Assembly (NCBI GenBank): GCA_045616985.1
Contig: JAZLHU010000056.1
Coordinates: 1-55,651 of the forward strand
Length of the DNA stretch: 55,651 bases
Direction of reading: 5' to 3'
Origin: RUG13409 sp045616985
GTDB taxonomy: Bacteria > Bacillota > Clostridia > Peptostreptococcales > Anaerovoracaceae
Part shown: positions 44,625 through 53,152 of the stretch, piece after piece
Numbering within the stretch: the first letter of the stretch is position 1
Layout of the letters: each line of letters begins with the position of its first letter
Made by a program: the position numbers and the translations under genes
Notes under the pieces: model-generated
The model's input: the letters and a program-made list of their open reading frames with translations, nothing else
Database searches by the model: none
What the model was told of the DNA's origin: nothing

Positions 44625-45698
44625 ATGTATCAGGCACTCTACAGAAGCTTCAGGCCAGAAACCTTTGAAACCTTAATAGGTCAGGAGCACATCGTAAAAA
44701 TTCTGAAGAACCAAATTGCAGCAGGCACGGTCGGTCATGCCTATTTATTCTGCGGAACAAGAGGAACAGGAAAGACAACCACTGCAAGACTTCTTGCAAA
44801 GGCTTTAAACTGCACATCAGAAGGTAATAAGCCATGCGGAGAATGCCCTGCATGTAAGGCTATTGCTGCCGGAAGCTTTATAGATGTCGTTGAGATGGAC
44901 GCCGCATCCAACAATGGTGTTGATGATATCCGGGACTTAAGAGAAGAAGTAAATTTTCCTCCGGTACAGGGAAGAACCAAGGTATATATCATAGACGAAG
45001 CACATATGCTGACAGGGCAGGCTGCAAATGCTTTTCTTAAAACATTGGAAGAGCCTCCGGCAAATACGGTTTTTATTCTTGCTACAACAGAGCCTAATAA
45101 GCTTCCGTCTACGATTCTTTCAAGATGCATAAGACTCGATTTTAAAAGAGTTCCCGAAAAGATCTTAAGAGAAAGATTCGAGTCGATTTGCAGAGAAATA
45201 GGAGTGCAGGCAGATGATGATGCTCTTGCCCTTATTGCAGGAAATGCGGATGGCTCCGTAAGAGACGGATTATCGCTTCTTGACAGATGCGTAAGCGGGG
45301 CAGACCGCATAACAAGGGATGATGTGCTCTTCCTTCTTGGTATGGCCGGAGCAGAAACGTATCTTAAGATAACAGATCAGATCCTTGCAAAGAATGCAAG
45401 CGGTGCCCTGATAACATTATCTGAAATTCTTGCGGAAGGGAAAGAAGCACTTCAATTTGCAAGAGACTGGGTCGAACATTTCAGAAATCTTATGATAATC
45501 AAATTTGCGGAAAAGCCCGAAGAGGTATTAAATCTATCACTTGAAAACATTTCAAGACTTAAAGCTCAAAGCGGGAAAATCAGTATGAATGATCTTTCAA
45601 GGTGCATAACAACGCTTTCCAAAACGCTGGCAGATGCAAGATGGTCTCCAAAACCGAGAATACTTCTTGAGCTTGCCATAATTGAGCTTTGTCGTTGA
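44625..45698 (+). CDS. dnaX: DNA polymerase III gamma-length clamp-loader subunit (short DnaX)
   Basis: Motor subunit of the clamp loader that places the beta clamp on DNA. The 357-residue protein holds domains I-III only: Walker A GTRGTGKT (44-51), zinc cysteines C63, C71, C74 and C77, Walker B YIIDEAH, the SRC motif with arginine finger (R167), and a helical collar ending PRILLELAIIELCR. Most DnaX proteins continue for 200 or more residues (domains IV-V of tau, binding DnaB and polymerase). Here a stop follows directly, and the next 30 bp form the SRP RNA promoter, so no tau extension can be encoded in place. AAGGAGAA precedes the ATG. Confidence 0.94.
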   Translation: MYQALYRSFRPETFETLIGQEHIVKILKNQIAAGTVGHAYLFCGTRGTGKTTTARLLAKALNCTSEGNKPCGECPACKAIAAGSFIDVVEMDAASNNGVDDIRDLREEVNFPPVQGRTKVYIIDEAHMLTGQAANAFLKTLEEPPANTVFILATTEPNKLPSTILSRCIRLDFKRVPEKILRERFESICREIGVQADDDALALIAGNADGSVRDGLSLLDRCVSGADRITRDDVLFLLGMAGAETYLKITDQILAKNASGALITLSEILAEGKEALQFARDWVEHFRNLMIIKFAEKPEEVLNLSLENISRLKAQSGKISMNDLSRCITTLSKTLADARWSPKPRILLELAIIELCR

Positions 45699-45723
45699 TT
45701 TATCGGCAAAAAATATGTATAAT
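45695..45723 (+). promoter_or_regulatory. Sigma-A promoter of the SRP RNA
   Basis: TTGATT (-35, 45695-45700), 17-bp spacer, TATAAT (-10, 45718-45723). The -35 overlaps the dnaX stop codon. The expected start, about 45730, agrees with the outer stem of the RNA. Confidence 0.75.
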
Positions 45724-45729
45724 AATCTG

Positions 45730-45862
45730 ACATCTCGCCGGTGCCTGCCGGGCTTCTGTGCAATGGGAATCTGTGAACCGTGTCAGGTCCGGAAGGAAGC
45801 AGCACTAAGCGGAGCCTCCTATGTGCCACAGATAAAGCTCGGCAGGGAACGGCGAGATTTGA
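45730..45862 (+). ncRNA. ffs: Signal recognition particle RNA, small bacterial type
   Basis: RNA core of the signal recognition particle that, with Ffh, targets membrane proteins to SecYEG. The conserved helix-8 region is present: GTGAACCGTGTCAGGTC and CGGAAGGAAGCAGCACTAAG (45772-45810), containing the GGAA tetraloop and the asymmetric loop bound by the Ffh M domain. The outer stem pairs ATCTCGCCG (45732-45740) with CGGCGAGAT (45850-45858). The product of about 130 bases leaves no room for an Alu domain. The outer stem plus the following T-rich bases probably terminate transcription. It lies between dnaX and murI; in B. subtilis the SRP RNA gene is also next to dnaX, on its other side. Confidence 0.93.
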
Positions 45863-45887
45863 TTTTCATTTTAGTAGGAGAAATGTC

Positions 45888-46688
45888 ATGGATAATCGTC
45901 CTATCGGAGTCTTTGACTCAGGTGTTGGCGGACTTACATGTATGTCTGCTTTTAAGCAGGTGCTGCCGGAAGAAAACCTTATATACTTCGGAGATACGGC
46001 AAGAGCTCCTTACGGATCCAAAACTCCTGCTGCAATTTGCCGGTTTTCACTTCAGATTGCAGACTTTTTGGTATCCCAGGGTGCAAAGATGCTTGTTATT
46101 GCGTGCAATACAATTACATCTGTTGCCCTTTCTGAAATCAAAAAAGCTCACCCGGATATTCCCGTTCAGGGAATAATTGAGCCTGCGGCAGAAGAAATTG
46201 CAAATCAGTGTACTCCTGAAAATTCAATAGGCGTTATAGCCACCATGGTTACAACCCAGAGCCGTGCTTATGAGAATGCATTGCATACCTTTAAGGGAAA
46301 TCTTAATGTCCATTCCATGGCTTGTCCGGCTTTTGTGCCGCTTATTGAAGAAGGCGCTGTTGAAAGTGAAACCATGGAAATAACCGTTCACAGATACCTT
46401 GACAACTTTGTTGCAAACAATAAGATCGATACTTTGGTTCTGGGATGCACGCACTATCCTATCATCAAAAAAATGATTGACAGGTGTTGCCCGGGACTTA
46501 ATATAATCGATCCGTCTATGTCGCTTGCGAAAGCTTCCGAAAAGCTGCTTCTTGAAAAGAACATGCTTGCCGAAAGAAAGAGTACGAAGAATGTTTTCTA
46601 TGCCAGTGATCTCTCACCCGATTTTATCAATATGATGAACCGACTCGGTATCGACGGCGACTTCAGCGTAGAACAGCACAGGTTTTGA
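45888..46688 (+). CDS. murI: Glutamate racemase
   Basis: Makes D-glutamate for peptidoglycan. The 266-residue protein has the paired catalytic cysteines in ACNT (C73) and GCTHYP (C187), the N-terminal IGVFDSGVGGLT (D10, S11) and FGDTARAPYG. I chose ATG 45888 behind AGTAGGAG; the longer frame from 45780 runs back through the SRP RNA. It is separated from the acidic orphan by 1 bp. Confidence 0.96.
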   Translation: MDNRPIGVFDSGVGGLTCMSAFKQVLPEENLIYFGDTARAPYGSKTPAAICRFSLQIADFLVSQGAKMLVIACNTITSVALSEIKKAHPDIPVQGIIEPAAEEIANQCTPENSIGVIATMVTTQSRAYENALHTFKGNLNVHSMACPAFVPLIEEGAVESETMEITVHRYLDNFVANNKIDTLVLGCTHYPIIKKMIDRCCPGLNIIDPSMSLAKASEKLLLEKNMLAERKSTKNVFYASDLSPDFINMMNRLGIDGDFSVEQHRF

Positions 46689-46689
46689 T

Positions 46690-47235
46690 ATGACAAAGGA
46701 AGAGCTTTACGAAAAACTTGATATAGACACTCCCGAGGACTTTTCATATTTTGAACAATTTGCGGACTTGATTGAATCGGAAGAAGAGATAGAAGAGGCG
46801 TTTGTAAAGGATGTTTTAAGCGCCGTTTCATCACAGGATGCAGGCGATCTGGTTCAGAACTACTTTGACGATTTTACGGAAAGCCTTCCCGATGATGCAG
46901 ACGATTTGATTTCTCTTATTGATTCGATAAAGCAGAATCTTCTTATGTGTACCGAGGATCTGGATATTCCTGCGAACAGGAAAAGCTTTGCAGAGCTTGT
47001 CTGCTCCTTCAGAGAATGGCTTCATAAGAAAGGTAATGCCGGGATAGACGGTCAAAGCACAAGCATCTTTTGCGCCTCGGCAGAGCACAGAGCTGAAAAG
47101 ATGGGACATGGAAGTCACACATATGATTTTTCAATGAGCTGTGATTTTGATATGGAAGATATAAGCATCAATTTAGGTGAATATAAACAGGTGGATATTT
47201 TAGCAGATGAATACGATACAGATACCGAACAATAA
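46690..47235 (+). CDS. Acidic protein of unknown function
   Basis: A 181-residue, strongly acidic protein that I do not recognise. It is rich in Asp and Glu (for example DLIESEEEIEEAF), has no signal peptide or membrane helix, and looks helical through about residue 110, then has a Cys/His-containing segment (FCASAEHRAEKMGHGSHTYDF) and an acidic tail. It starts 1 bp after murI and overlaps the DUF975 gene by 29 bp, so it belongs to the murI transcript. The reading frame is open throughout with codon use like its neighbours, which supports a real gene. Confidence 0.68.
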   Translation: MTKEELYEKLDIDTPEDFSYFEQFADLIESEEEIEEAFVKDVLSAVSSQDAGDLVQNYFDDFTESLPDDADDLISLIDSIKQNLLMCTEDLDIPANRKSFAELVCSFREWLHKKGNAGIDGQSTSIFCASAEHRAEKMGHGSHTYDFSMSCDFDMEDISINLGEYKQVDILADEYDTDTEQ

Positions 47236-47983
47236 ATTGATAAAAAAATTTGCAAGACAGATGTTCAAGGGCCATTGGTTCGAGGCTTTTCTGGTTGTTG
47301 CCATATCCTCAATCATTACATCTGTTCCGATGGAGCTTATCAACCTTTTTGCTCCGACATCCAATCTTCTTGCCTTTATCGGAGAAATATATATGCTTTT
47401 AATGTTTGGCCCGCTGAATTTGGGTGTGGCATTCTATTTCCTCAGCACATTCCGCGGCGAGAAGCTTGCATTTAATGCATTATCAAAAGGCTTTGATAAT
47501 TTTTCAAAAGCAGTGCTTCTTTATGTAATAAGCACACTTAAGATAATGCTTTGGTCATTCCTGTTTGTATTTCCGGGAGTACTTGCTGCAATCAGATACA
47601 GTCAGGCATTCTTTATCATGGCAGATCATCCCGAGAAGGGCGCAAATCAGTGCATAGAAGAAAGCAAGGCTCTGATGAAAATATACTGGGGAAGGTATCT
47701 TCTGCTTGTTTTAGGCTATGCAGGCTGGTTCCTTTTAGCCGGTCTTCCAACCGCAATCATTACTCAAAGCACTATTGATGTCAGTCTGTTCGCAAATTAT
47801 TCTTTTCAGAACATTTCGGAGTTGCTTTTTGATATCGCAAGAAATCCATGGTTTTTTGTAAGCGATTTAACAAAAATACTGTTCGACGTGTATTTCTACA
47901 TGGGAACAGTATGCTTCTTCGATATTATTACCGGTAATCTGGTATTTGACGGAAACCCGCAGGAGCAGCTTACAGACCGGTAA
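47207..47983 (+). CDS. DUF975 family membrane protein
   Basis: A 258-residue integral membrane protein with about five or six helices. DUF975 features are the N-terminal ARQMFKGHWFEAFLVV, the central SFLFVFPGVLAAIRYSQAFFIMADHPEKGANQCIEESKALM and the late GTVCFFDII. The family has no known function. The ATG lies inside the preceding acidic gene (29-bp overlap) with GGTGG somewhat far upstream. The 3' end overlaps the convergent M50 protease gene by 14 bp, and no terminator separates them. Confidence 0.8.
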   Translation: MNTIQIPNNKLIKKFARQMFKGHWFEAFLVVAISSIITSVPMELINLFAPTSNLLAFIGEIYMLLMFGPLNLGVAFYFLSTFRGEKLAFNALSKGFDNFSKAVLLYVISTLKIMLWSFLFVFPGVLAAIRYSQAFFIMADHPEKGANQCIEESKALMKIYWGRYLLLVLGYAGWFLLAGLPTAIITQSTIDVSLFANYSFQNISELLFDIARNPWFFVSDLTKILFDVYFYMGTVCFFDIITGNLVFDGNPQEQLTDR

Positions 47984-48632
47984 ATACCAGATTAAACAGC
48001 CAATAATAAATTGTATTTAAAGGCGTACCCAGCAGTCTGCTCGGTACGTCTAATATTATGCAGATGATCAGTATTCCGTAGCCGTATTTTCTGAGCCAGA
48101 CATAAAGCTTAAACGAAAGCCCCGGCAGGTTTATTATATCCGATACAACTCCGAATCCGTCGAGCGGCGGAATCGGAAGAAGATTAAAAAGCATAAGTGA
48201 TAAATTGATTACCACAGTCTGAACAATCATATTGCAGATCGCATCTCCAAGGCCTGTGGCAAGAAAGTCCGGAGCAAACTGATATATAAGTCTTAATATG
48301 ACCGCAAAAGCTGCGGCACAAACAAGGTTCATGGATACTCCTGCAAGCCCGACAAAGATGCTGTTAAGTCTTGGTTTTTTAAAGTTTCTCGGGTTTACCA
48401 TTACCGGCTTTCCCCATCCGAATCCAAAACAGAATAAGGATATAAGTCCAACTATATCAATATGAGCAAAGGGACTTAATGAAACTCTTCCCTGACTCTC
48501 TGCGGTATGATCTCCGCAAAGCTGGGCTATCTTTGCATGACCGAATTCATGCACGGAAAGACCGATCAGTATTCCCGGTATGATTATCAGTTTTCGTACT
48601 ATCCAGTTTGAGATTGATGTGGCTGTGAACAT
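47970..48632 (-). CDS. Site-2 protease (M50) family membrane metalloprotease
   Basis: A 220-residue intramembrane zinc protease homologue. The zinc motif is VHEFGHA (H28, E29, H32) in an early helix, and the third ligand motif is LLPIPPLDGF near residue 150. There are about five or six helices and no PDZ or CBS domain. It is of the compact YwhC/SpoIVFB-like type; its substrate is unknown. ATG 48632 shares a base with the stop of the upstream transporter gene, so translation is coupled; the frame from 48671 is longer but lies within that gene. Confidence 0.87.
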   Translation of the reverse strand: MFTATSISNWIVRKLIIIPGILIGLSVHEFGHAKIAQLCGDHTAESQGRVSLSPFAHIDIVGLISLFCFGFGWGKPVMVNPRNFKKPRLNSIFVGLAGVSMNLVCAAAFAVILRLIYQFAPDFLATGLGDAICNMIVQTVVINLSLMLFNLLPIPPLDGFGVVSDIINLPGLSFKLYVWLRKYGYGILIICIILDVPSRLLGTPLNTIYYWLFNLVFTGL

Positions 48633-50089
48633 TACATTACCATACTTCCGATACCGTATCCTACGGTACACATTGCAATTATTGAAAGAACAGAGAACAA
48701 GCCTCCCCAGATAAACATTGATTTTGCATCAGTCCAGCCTGAGCCTATTGCAACGGGGTTATTTGTCGGCTGTCCGGCAGGTGCCATATTGGAAATTCCC
48801 GCGCCAAAGCCTATAAGGCAGATAATGCCTGCAGCACTTACAGTCCCCTCAGGAAGAGCAGCAAGCACTGCAGCAGCAATTGAGCTTACAACAGTTGTTG
48901 TAACTATATTTGATGAGAAGTTTGTTTCAATAATCGTCCATACAACAAAGAATATCACAAGAAGCGCAGGGGAAAGCTCAGCTGCAAACGGCTGCATAAG
49001 ATTTGTAAGATAAGTATTGATCCCTATGCTTGGATCCGTAAGGCAGCCCCCTACAAGGGTTGCTGCCCCGGTCATAAATATCCCTCCCCACATAACGCCC
49101 TTTGTCATGGCATCCTTAAAGCTCAAAACCTGTTTTCCGTCAAAGCGCGCAAGGAATAGTATGATGCATCCCAGAAGAGGCGGCATTGCAGTTGTCATGC
49201 CGTTGATAAGTGAATAAAATTCCGGAAGCGTATTCTTTACAAGGCTTGGCCCTATCCAAAGAAGAACGACCAAAATCATTACGGCAAGGATAAATTTTTC
49301 CTTTCCGTCGGCCTTTGGGACAGAACCCTTAAGGCTTTGCGCTTTTGCAGGATTGATTTTGTTTATATCGTTTGGCTTAAAGATGAACTTAAACATAAGA
49401 ATCATCAAAACCAATATTACAATACCGGTAGGAATCCCCATAGCCATGAACTGGAAGCTGTTGATTTCGGTGCCGAATGCTGTTTTAAAGGCACCCATGG
49501 CAAGTGTAGGCCAAACATGACCTATAGGGGTCATACCCGAAGAAAGACCGATGGTAAATACAGATCCAAGCATAATCATATTTGCGCTCCTGCTTCCTTT
49601 TTCAAGACCAAGGACGCTGAAAATGTCCTCAAGGAAAGGAACAAAAGCAACAAAGAGTACCGATGGGGAAATGAATAATCCAAGCAGCATTTCTGCGGCA
49701 AAGAGGAATGATACAAAGTGCCATGGTCCTTTTTTTGCTATCCTGTTAGTGATAAAAGCAATGGTTGTTCTTCTTACAAAGTTTGTCTGAGAAAGAGGAT
49801 AAACCAATATAAAGGTAAACAGCAGGAATGCTACCGTGGAATTACCGAAGGTTTTTGAAAGTGTGGAGGTAAATCCGTAAGGAGTAAGAAGTCCAACCAA
49901 AAAAACGGTAATAAGGCTTGGCCAGTCTATCGAGACTCCTATCCACATACAAAGGGATGCAAAGAAAATTCCAAGCACAATAAAGGAGTCATGAGAAAGA
50001 TTCTCATTTCCCGGCTGAAGGGCAAAAATAAGCAATATTGCCAGAGCCAGAATCATTATCAATGTGGTTTTTGCTTTTTTTGTTTTCAT
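48632..50089 (-). CDS. SLC13/DASS-family anion transporter
   Basis: A 485-residue transporter with about 12 helices, of the divalent anion:Na+ symporter kind that takes up dicarboxylates, citrate or similar. Marks are the Ser-Asn-Thr type sites in helix turns: FGNSTVAFLLF near the N-terminal repeat and APAGQPTNNPVAIGSG near the C-terminus, with NFSSNIVTTTVV between. The SNT signatures are divergent, so the substrate is left open. Its ATG follows GAAGGTAAAG. It is the first gene of an operon with the M50 protease. Confidence 0.82.
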   Translation of the reverse strand: MKTKKAKTTLIMILALAILLIFALQPGNENLSHDSFIVLGIFFASLCMWIGVSIDWPSLITVFLVGLLTPYGFTSTLSKTFGNSTVAFLLFTFILVYPLSQTNFVRRTTIAFITNRIAKKGPWHFVSFLFAAEMLLGLFISPSVLFVAFVPFLEDIFSVLGLEKGSRSANMIMLGSVFTIGLSSGMTPIGHVWPTLAMGAFKTAFGTEINSFQFMAMGIPTGIVILVLMILMFKFIFKPNDINKINPAKAQSLKGSVPKADGKEKFILAVMILVVLLWIGPSLVKNTLPEFYSLINGMTTAMPPLLGCIILFLARFDGKQVLSFKDAMTKGVMWGGIFMTGAATLVGGCLTDPSIGINTYLTNLMQPFAAELSPALLVIFFVVWTIIETNFSSNIVTTTVVSSIAAAVLAALPEGTVSAAGIICLIGFGAGISNMAPAGQPTNNPVAIGSGWTDAKSMFIWGGLFSVLSIIAMCTVGYGIGSMVM

Positions 50090-50141
50090 ACTTTACCTTC
50101 ATCTGCTTCATCTAAAGTAAGCTGTTTCAGTCAGCCTGTAA

Positions 50142-50170
50142 ATTCTACTATTTATATGCAGATTTTTCAA
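50142..50170 (-). promoter_or_regulatory. Sigma-A promoter for SLC13-M50
   Basis: Minus strand: TTGAAA (-35, 50165-50170), 17-bp spacer, TAGAAT (-10, 50142-50147). The -35 box adjoins the divergent promoter, so the two may compete for RNA polymerase. Confidence 0.65.
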
Positions 50171-50180
50171 GGGTGTTATA

Positions 50181-50189
50181 TGGTATAAT
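50181..50189 (+). promoter_or_regulatory. Extended -10 promoter of the aminopropyltransferase-like gene
   Basis: TGG-TATAAT (50181-50189), a perfect extended -10. No consensus -35 is seen at 50161-50166. Start expected near 50196, leaving a leader of about 14 bases. Confidence 0.6.
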
Positions 50190-50209
50190 AATCTCAAGAG
50201 GTGGAGATA

Positions 50210-51823
50210 ATGGGTAATATTTTAAAAAACAAGACGTATTTATATCTTACGGAATTCTTTTCGGGAATGTCCGTAATGGCCGTTGAGCTTGCGGCAAGCA
50301 GGCTTATGGCACCGTATTTTTCCTCGTCGCAAATAGTTTATACAATCATCATCGGAACAGTAATGATAGCAATGGCTCTCGGTAATATCTACGGCGGAAA
50401 AACCGCAGATAAGAATCCGGATCCTGCAATTCTATATAGACGAATGCTTATAGCTGCAGCCTGGATGGCTGCAATACCGTTTGTGGGAAGATACGTCATA
50501 ATTGCAATATCCGGAATCCTGGTCCTGAGTGTTAATACCAATTTTCTTATCATAGCAGCCTTTGTAAGCTGCATGGTGGTATTTGTTTTTCCGCTGTTTT
50601 TGCTCGGTACGGTAACACCTTCATTAGTTCGCTATATCATGGAAAACACCGAAGAAAGCGGTGAGATAGTAGGCCGGCTTGGAGCTTTTAATACAGTAGG
50701 AAGCATCATAGGAACCTTTATTCCGACCTTTGTAACCATACCTGCTGTCGGTACGGCAGCCACCTTTGTTATCTTCTCAGGCATATTGCTTGTTCTTGCC
50801 GCATTGTACTTTGTAAGTATTAAAAAAGTCACAAAGGCAATGATTATTTCCGTAGTTATATTCCTGTTATGCAGCGTTTTCGGCACAAAGGTGTCCTTTG
50901 CCTTTTGGGATCCTGAGCTGATGTACGAGGGAGAGTCGGTTTATAACTATCTTCAGGTGGATGACCGGGAGGATAGGATCATTCTGTCAACAAATGTGCT
51001 TTTCGGCGTACAGTCCGTTAAGATGAAAACCGATGGTCTGACAAGGATGTATTATGACTATGCTTTGTCGGGCGGAGCAGCTTCCGGGCAGCAAAAGACA
51101 TCAGATGAGCCGCTGAATATTCTTATTCTTGGCAACGGAACGGGAACCTTTGCTACTCAGTGCGCAAAATATTACAAGAACTGCCGTATAGACGGAGTAG
51201 AGATAGACGGGAAAATATCCCGCCTCGCCTACGATTATTTTGATATGTCGGACGAGGTCAAGCTGTATGAATACGACGGAAGAGCTTTTTTGCAAGCAAC
51301 AGATGATAAGTACGATGTCATTCTGGTCGATGCCTATCAGGATATAACCATTCCGTTTCAGATGAGTTCATTGGAATTCTTTACACTTGTAAGGGACCAT
51401 CTTAATGAAAACGGAGTTATGGTCGTTAATATGAACATGCATTCAGACGGTGATGGGGCAATCAATGAATACCTTGCCGATACAATAGCAAGAGTATTTG
51501 ACAATATCTATACGGTCGATGTGGGCAGCAATTCGAACAGAGAGCTTTTTGCCTGCAACGGCTTCGATTACAAAGAATCATTAAAGAAATCTTTTAATAT
51601 CAGTAAATACGGCGGAGTGCTGGTAAATCAGCTTAAAAAGGTCGAATCGGCTTTGGTTAAGTTCGAGGGAACAGGGCATGATTATCTGCTGACGGATGAT
51701 AAGGCCCCGGTCGAGGTCCTTGGTATGAGCATGATAGACAGCCTTATTTCAGAAGAAATAGAATACTATCAGGGCGTTTATAAAGAAGAGGGGCTTAAGG
51801 GCCTGATTGAAGGCTTGCTTTAA
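50210..51823 (+). CDS. Membrane protein fused to spermidine synthase-like domain
   Basis: A 537-residue protein. Residues 1 to about 230 form seven or eight membrane helices with ELAASRLMAPYFSSS and FLLGTVTPSLVRYI, typical of fused-MFS/spermidine-synthase proteins. The C-terminal half is an aminopropyltransferase-type Rossmann domain: LILGNGTGTFA (SAM-type site, Asn in place of the usual second Gly), GVEIDGKI, YEYDGRAFL and VDAYQDITIPFQ. The polyamine-site acidic residues are not convincingly kept, so spermidine synthesis is doubtful. ATG 50210 follows GAGGTGG; the frame from GTG 50201 would include that site. Confidence 0.8.
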   Translation: MGNILKNKTYLYLTEFFSGMSVMAVELAASRLMAPYFSSSQIVYTIIIGTVMIAMALGNIYGGKTADKNPDPAILYRRMLIAAAWMAAIPFVGRYVIIAISGILVLSVNTNFLIIAAFVSCMVVFVFPLFLLGTVTPSLVRYIMENTEESGEIVGRLGAFNTVGSIIGTFIPTFVTIPAVGTAATFVIFSGILLVLAALYFVSIKKVTKAMIISVVIFLLCSVFGTKVSFAFWDPELMYEGESVYNYLQVDDREDRIILSTNVLFGVQSVKMKTDGLTRMYYDYALSGGAASGQQKTSDEPLNILILGNGTGTFATQCAKYYKNCRIDGVEIDGKISRLAYDYFDMSDEVKLYEYDGRAFLQATDDKYDVILVDAYQDITIPFQMSSLEFFTLVRDHLNENGVMVVNMNMHSDGDGAINEYLADTIARVFDNIYTVDVGSNSNRELFACNGFDYKESLKKSFNISKYGGVLVNQLKKVESALVKFEGTGHDYLLTDDKAPVEVLGMSMIDSLISEEIEYYQGVYKEEGLKGLIEGLL

Positions 51824-51826
51824 AGC

Positions 51827-53056
51827 ATGAAGGACAGGGTGATTTTACATTGTGATATGAACAGCTTCTTCTGCAGCGTGGAGCTTTTGGAGCATCCTGA
51901 GCTGAAGAACAGACCGGTTGCGGTGGCAGGCAGAGCAGATGCCCGCCATGGCATTATATTGGCTAAAAATCAGCTTGCAAAAAGCTTTGGCGTTGCCACG
52001 CCTGAGCCGATATTTCAGGCAATGAAAAAATGCCCGGACCTTGTTCTTCTGGATCCGCATCACGAAAAATATTCGTACTATTGCAATGTAATAAACAAAA
52101 TATATTTAAGGTACACAGACCTTGTTGAGCCCTTCTCTGTTGATGAAAGCTGGCTTGATGTTACGGGAAGCCTGAAGCTGTTCGGAAAAAACGGCAAAGA
52201 GCTTGCAGATGAGATCAGAGAAACAGTGTATAAGGAAACAGGGCTTACGCTCTCTGCCGGAGTTTCGTTTAACAAGACATTTGCAAAGATGGGCAGCGAT
52301 TACAAAAAGCCTTTTGCAACAACACTCATTTCAAGGGGAAATTATAAGGAACTTTTATGGCCGCTTCCTGCGGGCGATTTCTTTTTTGTCGGCAGATCCA
52401 CTGCGGCTCAGCTTACAAAGTATAATATTAAAACCATAGGTGATATTGCTAATGCAGACGATAAGCTGCTTGCCGCCGTATTTGGTAAAAACGGACCTGA
52501 ACTAAAGGCAAAAGCCAACGGAATTGAGGATGATGGAGTGCTTCCGTATGATTTTGAATGGGAAAGAAAATCCGTTGGCAACGGTATTACTTTCAGAAGA
52601 AATCTTCAAAGTGAAGCAGATATAAAAATCGGTGTAACGGCTATTTCCGAAAGGGTTGCGGGCAGACTCAGAAAGCATGGGCTTTCATGTAAAGGCATTA
52701 AGGTCGATATAAAAAATCCCGATTTTATTTCCATCAGCAGGCAGGTGCAGCTCGTAAGAGCAAGCAATCTTACATCAGATATTTTCGATACCGCCATGGA
52801 AATAATTAAGTCCAACTGGATTATGGGAAGTCCGATAAGACTTATTACAATCACCGGAATAAACCTTGTTTACGAAGGAGAAGAACTTACCGAACAGGTA
52901 TCCCTTTTTGATGATCCAAGCAAGGAGGAAAACAGAAAAAAAGAAAAGGCTCTCGAAGATGCTCTTGATGCCATCAGGCAAAAGCATGGCAGCGGCGCCG
53001 TTATCAAAGGCAACCTGATAGATAACGATCTTGGAATAATGTACGAAAGCATATGA
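51827..53056 (+). CDS. dinB: Y-family DNA polymerase IV
   Basis: Error-prone translesion DNA polymerase. The 409-residue protein has the catalytic CDMNSFFCSVE (D10) and PFSVDESWLDV (D106, E107), the little-finger region around RKSVGNGITFRRNL, and a C-terminal clamp-binding peptide QVSLFDD (about 356-362). The residue after DE is Trp-containing (SWLDV instead of the common AYLDV/AYVDV). It begins 3 bp after the preceding stop with only a weak AAGGC upstream. I see no LexA box here, so damage control cannot be shown. Confidence 0.93.
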   Translation: MKDRVILHCDMNSFFCSVELLEHPELKNRPVAVAGRADARHGIILAKNQLAKSFGVATPEPIFQAMKKCPDLVLLDPHHEKYSYYCNVINKIYLRYTDLVEPFSVDESWLDVTGSLKLFGKNGKELADEIRETVYKETGLTLSAGVSFNKTFAKMGSDYKKPFATTLISRGNYKELLWPLPAGDFFFVGRSTAAQLTKYNIKTIGDIANADDKLLAAVFGKNGPELKAKANGIEDDGVLPYDFEWERKSVGNGITFRRNLQSEADIKIGVTAISERVAGRLRKHGLSCKGIKVDIKNPDFISISRQVQLVRASNLTSDIFDTAMEIIKSNWIMGSPIRLITITGINLVYEGEELTEQVSLFDDPSKEENRKKEKALEDALDAIRQKHGSGAVIKGNLIDNDLGIMYESI

Positions 53057-53067
53057 GTAAAAAGCAG

Positions 53068-53094
53068 GAGAGTATTAATAAGAATTAATCTCTC
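53068..53094 (+). terminator. Stem-loop after dinB, weak terminator candidate
   Basis: GAGAG-ATTAAT (with one bulged T) pairs with ATTAATCTCTC around a four-base AAGA loop. There is no T-run after it, so termination is uncertain. Confidence 0.35.
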
Positions 53095-53152
53095 ATCATA
53101 CTGTGTGGCAAACACCTTAAAATATATACATTACAGGAAGAAGAATAGTATA

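Noticed and set aside
44625..45698. Programmed frameshift in dnaX giving tau and gamma
   Set aside because: There is no slippery A-run near the end and no coding continuation before the SRP RNA promoter.
45682..46176. Long frames running through the SRP RNA region
   Set aside because: They overlap a clear structured RNA and the murI gene in another frame and have no start site.
51780..51830. SOS (LexA) box before dinB
   Set aside because: No GAAC-N4-GTTC type palindrome is present near the start.
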